Source of the DNA: Methylacidiphilum infernorum V4
GTDB lineage: Bacteria > Verrucomicrobiota > Verrucomicrobiia > Methylacidiphilales > Methylacidiphilaceae
Reading direction: 5' to 3'
Assembly: GCF_000019665.1 (NCBI RefSeq)
Contig: NC_010794.1
Location: 62,001 to 126,000, forward strand
Length of the DNA: 64,000 nucleotides
The position numbers and the translations under genes were made by a program. Positions 1 to 9,980 of the stretch are shown here, piece after piece. The notes under the pieces are model-generated. The model was not told the origin of the DNA. It made no database searches and saw only the letters and a program-made list of their open reading frames with translations. Positions within the stretch are counted from its first letter, which is position 1; each line of letters begins with the position of its first letter.

Positions 1-2117
1 GATTTTCTCTCGAGGGATGTTGTACGCTCATCCCCATGATGGATGCCGTCATTGAAAATTGCCCGATGCATGGAATAGAACGTATCGTGATCGGGATGGC
101 CCATAGGGGTAGGCTCAATTTTGTCACGAATATTTTGCAGCAGGATTACAAAGTTATCTTCGATGAATTTTCCGAAAATTACGTTCCCGAGGGGGTGCTA
201 GGGGATGGGGATGTGCGTTACCATCTAGGATTTGAGGCGGCATTAAAAACCCGTTCGGGTGAGATCGTAACCGTGGGCTTGGCTCCCAATCCCAGCCATC
301 TGGAAGCTGTCAATCCAGTGGTGGAAGGCAAAGCAAGGGCGTGGGAGAGAAGATTGCTCGACACGGAAAAAAGAAAAAAAGTTTTACCGGTCCTCATCCA
401 TGGGGATGCTTCTTTTATGGGGCAAGGAGTGGTTCAGGAAACATTAAATTTGTCCAGGCTGGAAGGATATAAAACGGGAGGAACGCTCCATATTATTATT
501 AATAACCAGATTGGTTTTACTACGGTTCCTCAAGATGGGCGATCCACTCATCACTGTACGGCGGTAGCCCTCATGTTGGCCGTTCCTATATTTCATGTTA
601 ACGGGGATGATCCTTTAGCCGCGGTTTTTGCTGTATTGACGGCATTAGAATACAGACAGGTTTTTGGTCAGGATGTAGTGGTAGACCTCATTGGCTATAG
701 AAAGTACGGGCACAATGAAGGCGATGAACCCAGTTTTACCCAACCGCTTCTCTATAAGGCGATTGCCCAACACCCCAACATCAGTGATGTATTCCTCGAT
801 CAATTAATAAAGACGGGGGATATGACGAGGGAAGAAGCCAATGAATACCGCAAGATTTTTGTTGCCGAATTGAACCAAAAAATGGAGGAATCGAAAGCCT
901 GGATAAAGAGTGAAGAACCCCCTACTCTCAGACAAAGGATGTCTTGTCCAAGGATTTTGGATCCGGTAAAAACAGCGGTTCCCTTGGAAGAGTTGCTTTA
1001 TGTTGGCCGCTGCCTGGTCCAGGAGCCACCCGATTTTAATCTTAATCCAAAAGTGAGAAAAATCCTTGCAGAAAGAAAAGCGATGATCGAGGGCAAAGAG
1101 CCCATCCTCATCCCTTTTGCGGAGATGTTGGCTTTCGGCACACTCCTTTACGAAGGTATTCCGGTAAGACTGTCCGGTCAAGACAGCAGGCGGGGAACGT
1201 TTAGTCAAAGACATGCCGTTCTTTACGATACGAAAGCAGCCAAGAAATACGTTCCTCTTGAACATATCCATCCTAACCAGGCTATTTTCTGCATTTATAA
1301 CAGCCCTCTTTCTGAATATTCCGTTTTAGGGTTTGACTACGGCTATTCTTTGGATTATCCCGAAGCCCTGATTATCTGGGAAGCTCAATATGGCGACTTT
1401 GTCAATGGGGCACAAGTCATTATCGATCTCTATTTAGTCAGTTCGGAATCAAAATGGGGGGTCACATCGAATATCGTTTTGCTTTTACCTCATGGATATG
1501 AAGGTCAGGGTCCAGAGCATTCAAGCGCCCGTGTAGAAAGATTCCTTCAGGCTTGTGCTGAAGATAATATCGTTGTTGCCAATTGCACTACTCCAGCCAA
1601 TTATTTTCATATCTTAAGAAGACAGGTTCTACGCGGTTTTTCCAAGCCCCTGGTTCTTTTTACCCACAAAAGCTTGTTGCGGAACCCTCATTGTTCATCG
1701 GAAATTTCGGAGTTTGTGCAAGGCACATTTGAAGAGGTGTTGGCTGATCCCCAAGTACATCAACCTTCTCCAAAGGTTATTCTTTGTTGCGGCAAAGTCT
1801 ATTATGACCTGTTGGAGTATAGAAAGAGCATAGGAAAAATGGATGTACCCCTAGTTCGAATCGAGCAACTCTATCCTTTGCACGAAAAGAAACTAAAAGA
1901 GATCATCTCACGTTACCAACCTCAATCCCTTGTATGGTGTCAAGAAGAGCCTAAAAACATGGGAGCATGGAATTACATTTTCCCTAAACTGCAAGAACTA
2001 TTTTCATTGCCTTTGACCTATGCGGGAAGAGAGGCTTCCGCGAGCACGGCGACAGGATCCTTAGCCTATCATCGACTTGAACAACAAAAGTTGCTTTCGG
2101 ATGCCTTTAAAGAGTGA
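1..2117 (+). CDS. sucA: 2-oxoglutarate dehydrogenase E1 component (5' end cut by window)
   Basis: Thiamine-diphosphate-dependent E1 subunit of the 2-oxoglutarate dehydrogenase complex; it decarboxylates 2-oxoglutarate and passes the succinyl group to E2 in the TCA cycle. The reading frame is open from base 3, and the codons before the first ATG (36) still encode the family motif FSLEG, so the true start lies upstream. About 705 of the usual ~930 residues are present. Visible family motifs are GMAHRGRLN, GDGDVRYHLG, NPSHLE, HGDASFMGQG, NNQIGFTT and GYRKYGHNEGDEP in the ThDP region, then SGQDSRRGTFSQRH and LPHGYEGQGPEHSSAR in the transketolase-like half. sucB follows after 43 bp and lpd after that, so the three form one operon. 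Confidence 0.97.
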   Translation, partial: FSLEGCCTLIPMMDAVIENCPMHGIERIVIGMAHRGRLNFVTNILQQDYKVIFDEFSENYVPEGVLGDGDVRYHLGFEAALKTRSGEIVTVGLAPNPSHLEAVNPVVEGKARAWERRLLDTEKRKKVLPVLIHGDASFMGQGVVQETLNLSRLEGYKTGGTLHIIINNQIGFTTVPQDGRSTHHCTAVALMLAVPIFHVNGDDPLAAVFAVLTALEYRQVFGQDVVVDLIGYRKYGHNEGDEPSFTQPLLYKAIAQHPNISDVFLDQLIKTGDMTREEANEYRKIFVAELNQKMEESKAWIKSEEPPTLRQRMSCPRILDPVKTAVPLEELLYVGRCLVQEPPDFNLNPKVRKILAERKAMIEGKEPILIPFAEMLAFGTLLYEGIPVRLSGQDSRRGTFSQRHAVLYDTKAAKKYVPLEHIHPNQAIFCIYNSPLSEYSVLGFDYGYSLDYPEALIIWEAQYGDFVNGAQVIIDLYLVSSESKWGVTSNIVLLLPHGYEGQGPEHSSARVERFLQACAEDNIVVANCTTPANYFHILRRQVLRGFSKPLVLFTHKSLLRNPHCSSEISEFVQGTFEEVLADPQVHQPSPKVILCCGKVYYDLLEYRKSIGKMDVPLVRIEQLYPLHEKKLKEIISRYQPQSLVWCQEEPKNMGAWNYIFPKLQELFSLPLTYAGREASASTATGSLAYHRLEQQKLLSDAFKE

Positions 2118-2160
2118 GTTTTTATAAATTATTTCAATTTAATTTTAATCGAGGAGCTTT

Positions 2161-3390
2161 ATGGCCGTAGATATAAAAATGCCTTCTGTAGGAGAATCTA
2201 TCCAGTCGGGACTTCTTGGCAAATGGATCAAAAAAGAGGGAGAAAGGGTTTCTCCGGGTGATGCTTTATGTGAAATTGAAACTGAAAAAATTACAACTGA
2301 AATCTATGCTGAAAAAGAGGGCATTTTACATATCTTGGTAGACGAGGGTTCGGAGATTAAAGTCGGTCAAGTCATAGCTCGGCTGGAGGAGACACCTCAA
2401 GAGGCAACTGAACAAAAACCCGCCGTCCTTCTCACCGGCAAAGAAGAAAAAGCAGCCGGTTTAGCTTCTATCCCTAGCTATAAAGAACCTGGAGAGACCT
2501 TGGAAAGTCCTTTGGAAGAAGAACTCCCGGAGGCAGTTCCTTTAAGGGAACCTTTAAAACAGCCATCCCGGATTACAAGGGAAGAAGCTTTACGTAATTT
2601 AAACCTGGAAAAAGAAGAAATAGAGGAAGAAAGGCAAGAGATAGCAGAGAAAATCCAGCCTCAAAAAGAGGTTCAGCCTCCCACCTGGGATCTTAAAGGA
2701 GCAAGAAAACGGCTCAGTCCCATCCGGGTGAAAATTGCCCAGCGATTGCTCGAGGCCCATGTAGGGACGGCGCATTTGACCACCTTTAACGAGGTCGATA
2801 TGACCACGATCGTTGAGTTGAGAAAAAATTATGGGAAAAAATTCGAACAAAAATATGGGGTCAAGTTGGGGTTCATGTCCTTTTTTGTTTGCGCCGTCGT
2901 TGAGGCTTTGAAAAAAATTCCAGAAGTAGGAGCAAGGATTGAAGGTCAGGAACTTGTTTATCCTTCTACCTTGGATTTGGGAATAGCCGTTTCTACTGAC
3001 CGTGGATTGATCGTTCCCGTTCTTCGCTCGGCAGAAGAACTGGAATTTCATCAAATCGAAAAGGGAATTGCTGATTTAGCTCAAAAAGCCAGGGAGGGTA
3101 AAGTTACCCTTGAAGACATTGAAGGGGGAGTTTTTACGATAACCAATGGGGGAATCTTTGGCTCATTGCTTTCTACCCCTATTATAAATCCTCCCCAGAG
3201 CGGTATATTGGGTATGCATGCGATCAAGGAAAGACCGGTAGCCGTTAATGGGAAGGTTGAGATCAGGCCCATGATGTACCTCGCTCTTACTTATGATCAT
3301 CGGGTAATCGATGGGAAGGAAGCTGTGAGTTTCCTTGTGCTTATCAAGGAATTCCTAGAGCAACCGGCTTCCGTTCTTCTCGGGTTGTAA
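2161..3390 (+). CDS. sucB: Dihydrolipoyl succinyltransferase, E2 of 2-oxoglutarate dehydrogenase
   Basis: E2 core of the complex: it takes the succinyl group on a lipoyl arm and transfers it to CoA. The 409-residue protein shows an N-terminal lipoyl domain (about 1-76) with the lipoylated Lys43 in the motif ETEKITTE. An acidic, Pro/Glu-rich linker follows, then a peripheral subunit-binding region (about 135-170) and a catalytic domain ending in the active-site motif [12 protein letters not shown]. The length matches the family (about 400). The start is supported by GAGGAG a few bases before ATG. It lies between sucA and lpd, which favours succinyl rather than acetyl transfer. Confidence 0.95.
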   Translation: MAVDIKMPSVGESIQSGLLGKWIKKEGERVSPGDALCEIETEKITTEIYAEKEGILHILVDEGSEIKVGQVIARLEETPQEATEQKPAVLLTGKEEKAAGLASIPSYKEPGETLESPLEEELPEAVPLREPLKQPSRITREEALRNLNLEKEEIEEERQEIAEKIQPQKEVQPPTWDLKGARKRLSPIRVKIAQRLLEAHVGTAHLTTFNEVDMTTIVELRKNYGKKFEQKYGVKLGFMSFFVCAVVEALKKIPEVGARIEGQELVYPSTLDLGIAVSTDRGLIVPVLRSAEELEFHQIEKGIADLAQKAREGKVTLEDIEGGVFTITNGGIFGSLLSTPIINPPQSGILGMHAIKERPVAVNGKVEIRPMMYLALTYDHRVIDGKEAVSFLVLIKEFLEQPASVLLGL

Positions 3391-3418
3391 TTTTTTTTCC
3401 TCCCCTTTTGAAAGAACA

Positions 3419-4819
3419 ATGAACAACTTTGACGTCGTCGTAATTGGATCAGGTCCAGGAGGGTATGTTGCGGCTATTCGTGCTGCTCAGCTTGGTTTAA
3501 AAGTGGCCATTGTTGAAAAGGATAAAACACTTGGGGGGACCTGTCTTAATGTAGGTTGTATTCCAAGCAAGGCCCTGCTTTCCCTCTCAGAATATTTTCA
3601 CTTTGCCCGCCAAAAGTTTGCCTCCAATGGGCTCATGGTGGAGGAGCTCTCTTTTGATCTTGAGAAAATGATGGAAAAAAAAGAACGCATTGTGCAAAAA
3701 CTTGTCCGAGGCGTCGATTTTCTCATGAATAAAAATGGGATTGAGCAGTTTCATGGGGTAGGGTCTCTTTCCGATCCTCAAACGGTGATCGTAAAGGATG
3801 AAAAACGGGGAGAACTAAAAATAAAAGCCAAAAATATTATTCTTGCCACCGGCAGTCGTCCGGCGACTCTCCCTTTTTTAGCTTCCTTCGACGACCAAAT
3901 TGTGGATAGCACATCGGCCTTGAGTTTCAAGTCCGTTCCTAAAAGCTTGGCGGTCATAGGGGCTGGAGCCGTTGGCTTAGAACTGGGTTCGGTGTGGAAC
4001 AGAATGGGTTCCAAGGTTTATGTTATAGAGCTTTTCCCACGCATCTGCCCTTTAATGGATTACGATGTTTCCAAGCATCTAGAAAGCTTTCTTAAGAACC
4101 AAGGAATGGAATTTTTTCTTGAAACGCGACTTCTTGGTATAAAAAAAGATAGCGGCGAAGTCGTTCTTGAATTGGCTTCGCAGTCCAAGACTTTATCGTT
4201 AAACGTTGAAAAAGTCCTTGTTGCCGTGGGAAGGATTCCCCATTGCCAAGAGCTTCAATTGGAGGAAATAGGGATTAGGAGAACAAAAAAAGGATATGTT
4301 GAAGTCAACTCGCGTTGGCAAACGACACAAGCACATATCTATGCTATCGGTGATGTCATAGAGGGACCCATGCTTGCGCATAGGGCCCAGCAGGAGGGAA
4401 TTGCAGTAGCGCAGCTTATCGCTGATCAAGATCCCTTTCCAGTCGACTATTCGGCTATCCCCTCTATTATTTATACCTTCCCCGAGGCGGGAGGAGTGGG
4501 TTTTACGGAAGAAGAATTGCAGGCTTGGGGTAGGCAGTATAAAGTCGGGCATTCTAGGTTTGCTTCTAATGGAAGGGCTTTGGCAGGGGATGTCGCCGAG
4601 GGCTTTGTCAAGATTTTAGTCGATGTTAAAACCGATCGAATTTTAGGGATCCATGCAGTTGGCCCCTCTGTTTCCGAACTCATATCCTTATCCACGGTGT
4701 TGATTATGAAAAAAATACGGGCAGGAGAATTTATGCAAGTCCCTCTAGCCCATCCGACCCTTTCCGAAGTACTCAGGGAGGCTACTTTTTCTGCATACAA
4801 AAGGGCGATTCATTCATAG
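3419..4819 (+). CDS. lpd: Dihydrolipoyl dehydrogenase, E3
   Basis: FAD flavoprotein that reoxidises dihydrolipoamide on E2 with NAD+. The 466-residue protein has an N-terminal FAD dinucleotide fold (GSGPGGYVAAIRAAQLG) and the redox-active disulfide motif GGTCLNVGCIPSKALL. An NAD-binding fold (GAGAVGLELGSVW) and the second FAD contact AIGDVIEGPMLAHRA follow. The C-terminal dimerisation domain carries the catalytic His-Glu pair in AHPTLSE. It starts 28 bp after sucB and is the last gene of the operon. Its 3' end overlaps the convergent alr gene by 10 bp, so transcription of the two converges with no spacer. Confidence 0.96.
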   Translation: MNNFDVVVIGSGPGGYVAAIRAAQLGLKVAIVEKDKTLGGTCLNVGCIPSKALLSLSEYFHFARQKFASNGLMVEELSFDLEKMMEKKERIVQKLVRGVDFLMNKNGIEQFHGVGSLSDPQTVIVKDEKRGELKIKAKNIILATGSRPATLPFLASFDDQIVDSTSALSFKSVPKSLAVIGAGAVGLELGSVWNRMGSKVYVIELFPRICPLMDYDVSKHLESFLKNQGMEFFLETRLLGIKKDSGEVVLELASQSKTLSLNVEKVLVAVGRIPHCQELQLEEIGIRRTKKGYVEVNSRWQTTQAHIYAIGDVIEGPMLAHRAQQEGIAVAQLIADQDPFPVDYSAIPSIIYTFPEAGGVGFTEEELQAWGRQYKVGHSRFASNGRALAGDVAEGFVKILVDVKTDRILGIHAVGPSVSELISLSTVLIMKKIRAGEFMQVPLAHPTLSEVLREATFSAYKRAIHS

Positions 4820-5973
4820 AGGGAAAGTTCGTTGGAATGGGAAAGAAAATGGCGGTAATTTCGACGGATATGGGAATGGATGTTAGTAATGATTTCATAA
4901 GAGATGGTTTGAGACAGCTTGGCTAACTCATCGGCGGTGATGCTCTCTTTGCCTTGAGTCCCTAATAACACCGCTTCATCCCCAACCTTACAAGAGGGCA
5001 GATCGGTAATGTCGACCATGAGGAGGTTCATGGTTATGGCTCCCCTCACCGGGCATCGTTTCCCTTTAATAAGAACAGAAGCCTTATTGGATAATGATCT
5101 GCAGTAGCCATCCCCGTATCCCACTGAAAGCACGGCTATCCGGGAAGGTTTTTTGAGTTTATAGGTGGCTCCATAACTGATGGGATGTCCTCGGGGAAGC
5201 TCTTTAATAAGAACGATTTTACATTTCCACGTCAGGATAGGTTTTAAAAATCTTCGAAGAAAAGGCATGGGAGCTATTCCATAAAGGGCAAGACCGATCC
5301 GGACGTAATCACAGGCATAAACGCTTTTTCTCCATAAAGCCGCGCTATTGGCTACATGAATAGGAAGTCCTTTGAAATAGTGTCGAAATTTGAGTAGCTC
5401 CAGCCACTGCTTTTCAGTGGCCTCGATATCCGTTTCCGCTTGAGAAAAATGGGTGCAAATAGCGGCAATAGAAAGAGAAGAAAGCCTTTTTATTTTTTCC
5501 ATCTCTTGGATGAATTGAGAAGGGATAAAGCCTAATCTTCCCATACCGGTATCGATTTTGATATGCACGATCGCTTTTTTGCCTTGGCGTTCTGCAGCTT
5601 GACTGAGCCATTTTGCTTCATTGTAAGAAGAAATGACTACTCCAACATTATAAGAGACAATTATAGAAGCTTCCGAAGGTAAGATCGGACATAAAATCAA
5701 TAGAGCCGATCTGATGCCCGCCTGCCGCAGTTCTATGGCTTCATCGATGTTATTGATACCCAGGACTTCAACACCGGAATGCACGAGCTCCTTAGCAATG
5801 GGGATAAGGCCGTGTCCATAAGCTTCAGATTTGACGACGGCAATAATTTTGGTTTTTTTAGGGATTCTTTCCCTGGCCACGCGAATATTAAACCGCAGTG
5901 CTCTCCCATCGATCTCAACCCAGCTTCGAGGATGCGCAGGAAAAGAACAAGATGGATATGTCTCCTGGGTCAT
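4810..5973 (-). CDS. alr: Alanine racemase
   Basis: PLP enzyme that interconverts L- and D-alanine for peptidoglycan synthesis. The 387-residue length is typical. The PLP-binding lysine is Lys48 in AVVKSEAYGHG (the family usually reads KANAYGHG, so this is a mild variant). Later motifs are HIKIDTGMGRLGF, HVANSAA, VRIGLALYG, the catalytic tyrosine region ISYGATY and SVGYGDGY. It is the last gene of a reverse cluster thiL-tsaE-tsaB-alr, and its ATG lies one base after the tsaB stop codon, which indicates translational coupling. An N-terminal extension of about 15 residues precedes the usual start region. Confidence 0.94.
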   Translation of the reverse strand: MTQETYPSCSFPAHPRSWVEIDGRALRFNIRVARERIPKKTKIIAVVKSEAYGHGLIPIAKELVHSGVEVLGINNIDEAIELRQAGIRSALLILCPILPSEASIIVSYNVGVVISSYNEAKWLSQAAERQGKKAIVHIKIDTGMGRLGFIPSQFIQEMEKIKRLSSLSIAAICTHFSQAETDIEATEKQWLELLKFRHYFKGLPIHVANSAALWRKSVYACDYVRIGLALYGIAPMPFLRRFLKPILTWKCKIVLIKELPRGHPISYGATYKLKKPSRIAVLSVGYGDGYCRSLSNKASVLIKGKRCPVRGAITMNLLMVDITDLPSCKVGDEAVLLGTQGKESITADELAKLSQTISYEIITNIHSHIRRNYRHFLSHSNELSLYE

Positions 5974-5974
5974 T

Positions 5975-6550
5975 TTAAACAGGTCCTCTCAAATAGATAG
6001 GTTCAGGAAAGGGATTATCATCAAAGGGTGGACATGAATCGGGTAAAAGAAAAAAGTCTTCAGCCCGTGGATAAGCACGAATAATCTTCTCATGCAGCTC
6101 CTCGGTGCTGACGGCTAAATCCAAGCTGTGAATCGTCTCATAAAGTTGATTTTTAGCAATAAGATAAGGGCCCTTTACTAATTTTCCATAAGAGAAAAGA
6201 GAACAGAAAAGCTCTCCTCTTCGAGCATCGGAAAAAACTCCAAGGGAAGGAACTTGGGCAAATTGCAAGCCTATGGACCATACACTAGGGAGGGAAAAAA
6301 GCGGGGCGTTCTTGGCGATTCCAAGCCCTTGAGCGGCGGCAATGCCTACTCTTATAGAAGAAAAAGAACCGGGCCCTGTCCCGATGAGAATTTTTTCTAT
6401 CTTTGTTGAGGAAAGATTGAGCCGCTCCAGGCATTGAAACAGGGAAGAAAAGTGACGGCCGCCTTTGAAAAAAGAGCGCCACACTACGGTTCGATTTTGG
6501 GCAAGCGCTATGCTCCCTATTTCAGAGGAGGTGTCGATCGCAATAATCAT
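5975..6550 (-). CDS. tsaB: tRNA threonylcarbamoyladenosine biosynthesis protein TsaB
   Basis: Non-catalytic partner of TsaD in forming t6A37 on ANN-decoding tRNAs; an ASKHA-fold protein. The N-terminus MIIAIDTSSEIGSIAL is the characteristic first phosphate-loop strand, and GTGPGSFSSIRVGIAAAQGL is the conserved TsaB motif near residue 55-75. At 191 residues it is at the short end of the family (about 200-230), mainly through a shorter C-terminal half. It sits between tsaE and alr on the same strand, a frequent bacterial arrangement of the t6A pathway genes. Confidence 0.9.
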   Translation of the reverse strand: MIIAIDTSSEIGSIALAQNRTVVWRSFFKGGRHFSSLFQCLERLNLSSTKIEKILIGTGPGSFSSIRVGIAAAQGLGIAKNAPLFSLPSVWSIGLQFAQVPSLGVFSDARRGELFCSLFSYGKLVKGPYLIAKNQLYETIHSLDLAVSTEELHEKIIRAYPRAEDFFLLPDSCPPFDDNPFPEPIYLRGPV

Positions 6551-6601
6551 ATCCCGGCAACGGTTAATATAGTTGTAGAATGAAATAAAAGAAAAGAGGG
6601 A

Positions 6602-7027
6602 TCAGCGCAGTCGTTTAATTTTTCTTTCATTTTCAGAAATGACGGTTATTTCCCAATATTGGGTCCAAGAGGGTAACCATTTTTCTATTTTTTCAGGCCA
6701 TTCGATAAAGCATACTTCTCCAGAGTATAAGATTTCTTCCAAATAAAGGTAAAGAGAGCTCTCCCCTTTTTCTATCCTATAAAGATCAACATGAAAAAGG
6801 GAGTACTTTTCCCCCTCGTAGCAGTGAACTAAATTAAAGGTCGGGCTTGTGACTTCCCCTTGAAAACCTAAAGCCAGGGCTGCCCCTTTGACAATTTGGG
6901 TTTTCCCTGCTCCGAGTTCTCCTATTAATGCAAAAACTTCTCCTCCCCGAGTTGTTTTGACAAGCTCTTTGCCGAAATCGATAGTTTCTTTAGGGCTCTT
7001 GGAAATGATCGAAACCTCTGAATTCAT
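6602..7027 (-). CDS. tsaE: tRNA threonylcarbamoyladenosine biosynthesis ATPase TsaE
   Basis: P-loop ATPase that regulates the TsaB-TsaD complex in t6A synthesis. The Walker A motif GELGAGKT lies at residues 36-43, followed by the family strings TSPTFNLVHCYEG, LFHVDLYRIE and FIEWPEKIE. I choose the ATG at 7027 (141 residues), preceded by AAGGAA at good spacing, rather than a longer frame opening at a TTG at 7066. The chosen start still overlaps the 3' end of thiL by 38 bp. The next gene downstream is tsaB, so both t6A accessory genes are in one transcript. Confidence 0.9.
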   Translation of the reverse strand: MNSEVSIISKSPKETIDFGKELVKTTRGGEVFALIGELGAGKTQIVKGAALALGFQGEVTSPTFNLVHCYEGEKYSLFHVDLYRIEKGESSLYLYLEEILYSGEVCFIEWPEKIEKWLPSWTQYWEITVISENERKIKRLR

Positions 7028-7949
7028 CGGGGAAATTCCTTTTTCCTCTTTGGCTAAAGAAGCCAATTTTTTTCAAGGGAACATCAAAAGGCCAACTTTG
7101 GATCAGTTTATTTTCTTTTTCTTTGGCGACAGAAAAGAGCAGCTCATAGTCTTCCCCTTCTGTTAAAGCGGCTTTGATTGTATAGCCACCGCGGATGGGA
7201 ATGGCATCAAAGTCAATTTCAAAACCTATTGATGAAGCCTTGGCCATCCTTGGCAAATCCTTGGCTAGGCCATCACTGATATCCATCATCGCTTTTGCCC
7301 ATCGGCCATTGGCAAGCCATTTACCTTCTTTTATTCTAGGCATGAACACCAGGTGATGGCCGGATTGAAAGCTTCCTCCAAGAACCCCTGTAACAAAAAG
7401 GCCATCCCCATCGGTTGCTCCCGATCTCAACACCGGTTTGTAGCCCTCGGTTTTTCCCCATAGGCTTACAACTAAAAAGAGTTGTTCGGAAACGGTGGTT
7501 TCTCCGCCGATGATCAAAAGATCGAAGGCTTGGGCTAAGGAACGGATCCCTTCGTAGATTTTTTTTATTTTCTCTATTTTCTGATCCTTGCTGATGCCGA
7601 TACCGACTAGGGCATAGAGCGGCTCTCCCCCCATGGCGGCGATATCCGAAAGGGCCCGAGCTAAGGCTTTTCTTCCAATCAGTTCAGGAGGGGTGCCGGC
7701 CTCGAAATGGACATTTTCAACCGTAGCATCAACTTTAAAAAGATAATAAAGGTCATTTCCCCTTCCTTGAACCACTGCGCAATCCTCTCCGATGCCGACG
7801 ATTCCAGGCCTGTTGGTCTGAAAGTCCTTGAGAAGGATTTCTAAAAGTTGCTCTTCGTTAATATCTCTGAGCAGAGATTCAGAAGAAAAAGAAAGAGGGA
7901 TTTTATGGGATTGCACTTGATAAAAAAAGCTTTTAGTTAAAAGGTTCAA
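6990..7949 (-). CDS. thiL: Thiamine-monophosphate kinase
   Basis: ATP-dependent kinase that makes thiamine diphosphate, the cofactor of the sucA product in this window. Motifs of the ThiL/PurM fold are visible: GIGEDCAVV near the N-terminus (metal/ATP site), HFEAGTPPELIGRKALARALSDIAAMG, IGGETT, GDGLFVTGVLGGS and MMDISDGLAKDLPRMA. The 319-residue length is normal. The frame opens at TTG (7949) with no obvious Shine-Dalgarno, and the recognisable domain begins only at about residue 30, so the start is uncertain; GTG at 7916 is an alternative. The tsaE start lies inside its 3' end. Confidence 0.88.
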   Translation of the reverse strand: MNLLTKSFFYQVQSHKIPLSFSSESLLRDINEEQLLEILLKDFQTNRPGIVGIGEDCAVVQGRGNDLYYLFKVDATVENVHFEAGTPPELIGRKALARALSDIAAMGGEPLYALVGIGISKDQKIEKIKKIYEGIRSLAQAFDLLIIGGETTVSEQLFLVVSLWGKTEGYKPVLRSGATDGDGLFVTGVLGGSFQSGHHLVFMPRIKEGKWLANGRWAKAMMDISDGLAKDLPRMAKASSIGFEIDFDAIPIRGGYTIKAALTEGEDYELLFSVAKEKENKLIQSWPFDVPLKKIGFFSQRGKRNFPDEFRGFDHFQEP

Positions 7950-7978
7950 CTCGGATTCAAGAAGTCAAGAAAGAAACT

Positions 7979-8758
7979 TTAACCATACTTTGCCAAGAGA
8001 AGAAGGCAGGCTGTAAAACCGTTAAACCAGAAGTGAACGGCCATCGAGAGGACCAGAGAACCGCTGAATTCGTAAACGACGGCTAAAATCATTCCGAAGA
8101 AGAAGAGGGGAAGAAAAGTGATCCAGTGGATGTGGAGCAAGGCAAAAATAAGGCCACTGATGACAATGGCTTTTCTCCTGGTGAAATGATACCTCAGAAA
8201 TTGATACAGAAATCCTCTGAAGAGGAGTTCTTCCCCGATAGGGGCAGCTATGAGGATGAGAGATAAGATAATCACAATGTCAATGGGTTTTGAAGCATGT
8301 AAAAAAAGATCAACCGCGGGTTGTCTTGGGACAGGAAGATGCAAAGATCTGCCAATAGTTTCGCTCAATCCGGCAAGCATTTGGAGAGGAAGATAGGCTG
8401 AAAGGCATATCCAGAAGCTGGCAACAGCGATTTTGAGTGGATCGTACAAAGAGACCCCCAGGTAATCGGAAAGGTTATAACCGTGGAAACGCACCAAGAG
8501 AACGACGAGAAAAATGGAGAAAATGCTTAATCCGGCAGCCACTCCGAGCAGTATTCCTGAAAAAAGAAAAAGAGAGACGGCCAGTAACTCCCACCAGCTA
8601 AAGGGTATACTGAGAAACTCCCCAAAGGGAGTAAACCCCGATTTTTTCCAGCGGAAAAGGAAAAGGCCCATTAAGAAGTCAGCCAAAAAGGTCAGCAAAA
8701 TGAAGCCGACGATAAGAGGCTTGTAGTGAACGATGAGTCTTTGGGTCAGTTCATCCAC
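7979..8758 (-). CDS. CPBP-family intramembrane glutamic endopeptidase
   Basis: Integral membrane protein of the CPBP (CAAX prenyl protease 2 / Abi) family, 259 residues, with about six to eight hydrophobic segments. The catalytic motif 1 is GEELLFRGFLYQFL, starting at about residue 174. Motif 2 is LLHIHWITFLPLFFFG, and a final motif MAVHFWFNG is also present. Translation probably begins at GTG (8758), which has AAGGAG seven bases upstream. Substrates of bacterial members are mostly unknown, so only the enzyme family is assigned. It lies 29 bp upstream of thiL on the same strand. Confidence 0.85.
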   Translation of the reverse strand: MDELTQRLIVHYKPLIVGFILLTFLADFLMGLFLFRWKKSGFTPFGEFLSIPFSWWELLAVSLFLFSGILLGVAAGLSIFSIFLVVLLVRFHGYNLSDYLGVSLYDPLKIAVASFWICLSAYLPLQMLAGLSETIGRSLHLPVPRQPAVDLFLHASKPIDIVIILSLILIAAPIGEELLFRGFLYQFLRYHFTRRKAIVISGLIFALLHIHWITFLPLFFFGMILAVVYEFSGSLVLSMAVHFWFNGFTACLLLLAKYG

Positions 8759-8915
8759 TTTGTTCTCCTTGCTCAGAACCTCTAGAGATCATCCTCTCTT
8801 GCTGCTATTCTTGTTCGTTTTTCGGCCCGGGGCAGTTAGTTTTTTATCTTTAACCGATCAACATGAAGGGTGGTTTTCATTTAATCCATAGGGTTGAAAG
8901 AAAAAGTTGCGTTAT

Positions 8916-9911
8916 TTACGAACTTAATCCAAAAGCTTGTGGATATAAGTAGTAGAGCTGTCCTGAGGATAAAGGAAAACGAACCGCCGGATAGCCCAGT
9001 TCGATTTTCGGCGTCATCCCCTTGGAGAACAACCGGAACAGGTTCGATATCTTAAATGGAGGAACATAGCGAATGAGACGGGCGGATTGCACCTTGGAGA
9101 GTTCTTTGCACTTGTTAAAAGCATCTTCAAAATAGCCGAGGCCGTCGATTAACCCGTTTTTTAGAGCATCCTCTCCCATGAAGATCCTTCCATCGGCAAG
9201 GTTGCTTTTAAGCTTGTTGATGTCGATATGCCTTTCTTTAGATACAATCGATATAAATTTGTTATAGGCTTCATCGATGAGCCCTTGGACAAAAGCTTGT
9301 TCTTCGGGAGTCATTTCCCTCGTGGGATTGAGCAGGTCTTTCATTTTTCCCGACTTAAACACGAAAGCTTTAATGCCCACCTTGTCCATTAAGTCCTTAA
9401 CAAGGAACGATTCCATGATTACACCAATGCTCCCTGTAATCGTCAAGTCATTGGCCATGAGATAGGATCCTCCGACGGCCGAATAATACCCTCCTGAAGC
9501 GGCCATCGATTCCATGTAAATAACGACGGGTTTTACGTTGCGGGTCAGTCGAATTTCATGGTAAATGACATCGCTGGCGTTGACTTCTCCACCGGGAGAA
9601 TTAATAGCCACAATTATTCCTTTGACTTTTTTGTCTTCCCGGGCGGCTTTGAGTTGAACTTTTATGTCTTCGACACTGTTTTGAGTAAAACTCCCCGCTT
9701 CATCCTGACTTATAAGTCCGCGGAGATGGATAAGGGCGATTTTGGAATCTTTCGTGCTAAAATCCCCGCTCACGAATTCTTCTTCTAAGGGAACGGGGGC
9801 GATTGCTCCCTTTTTAGATTGCAAAATCGATAAAAAAACGAGGTTTAAAAGAAGACTAAAGCCTAAGATCAAAACTAAAAAAACCGTAAAACAGCCACCT
9901 TTCTTATTCAT
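8916..9911 (-). CDS. sppA: Signal peptide peptidase SppA-type serine protease (S49)
   Basis: Membrane-anchored S49 protease expected to degrade cleaved signal peptides in the envelope. The 331-residue protein has one N-terminal membrane segment (about 8-30) and a single S49 domain (short, Bacillus-like form rather than the 600-residue E. coli form). INSPGGEVNASD is the oxyanion-hole region. The nucleophile is Ser139 in MAASGGYY, and the general base is Lys191 in the MKDLLNP motif, followed by REMTPEEQ. AAGGAAG precedes the ATG. A 157-bp gap separates it from the downstream CPBP gene. Confidence 0.93.
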   Translation of the reverse strand: MNKKGGCFTVFLVLILGFSLLLNLVFLSILQSKKGAIAPVPLEEEFVSGDFSTKDSKIALIHLRGLISQDEAGSFTQNSVEDIKVQLKAAREDKKVKGIIVAINSPGGEVNASDVIYHEIRLTRNVKPVVIYMESMAASGGYYSAVGGSYLMANDLTITGSIGVIMESFLVKDLMDKVGIKAFVFKSGKMKDLLNPTREMTPEEQAFVQGLIDEAYNKFISIVSKERHIDINKLKSNLADGRIFMGEDALKNGLIDGLGYFEDAFNKCKELSKVQSARLIRYVPPFKISNLFRLFSKGMTPKIELGYPAVRFPLSSGQLYYLYPQAFGLSS

Positions 9912-9980
9912 TGTGTACTTCCTTCATTTCGCAGAGTAAACCATTTGGACTCTTCTGCAACATTAAAAAGCTTCATGAGA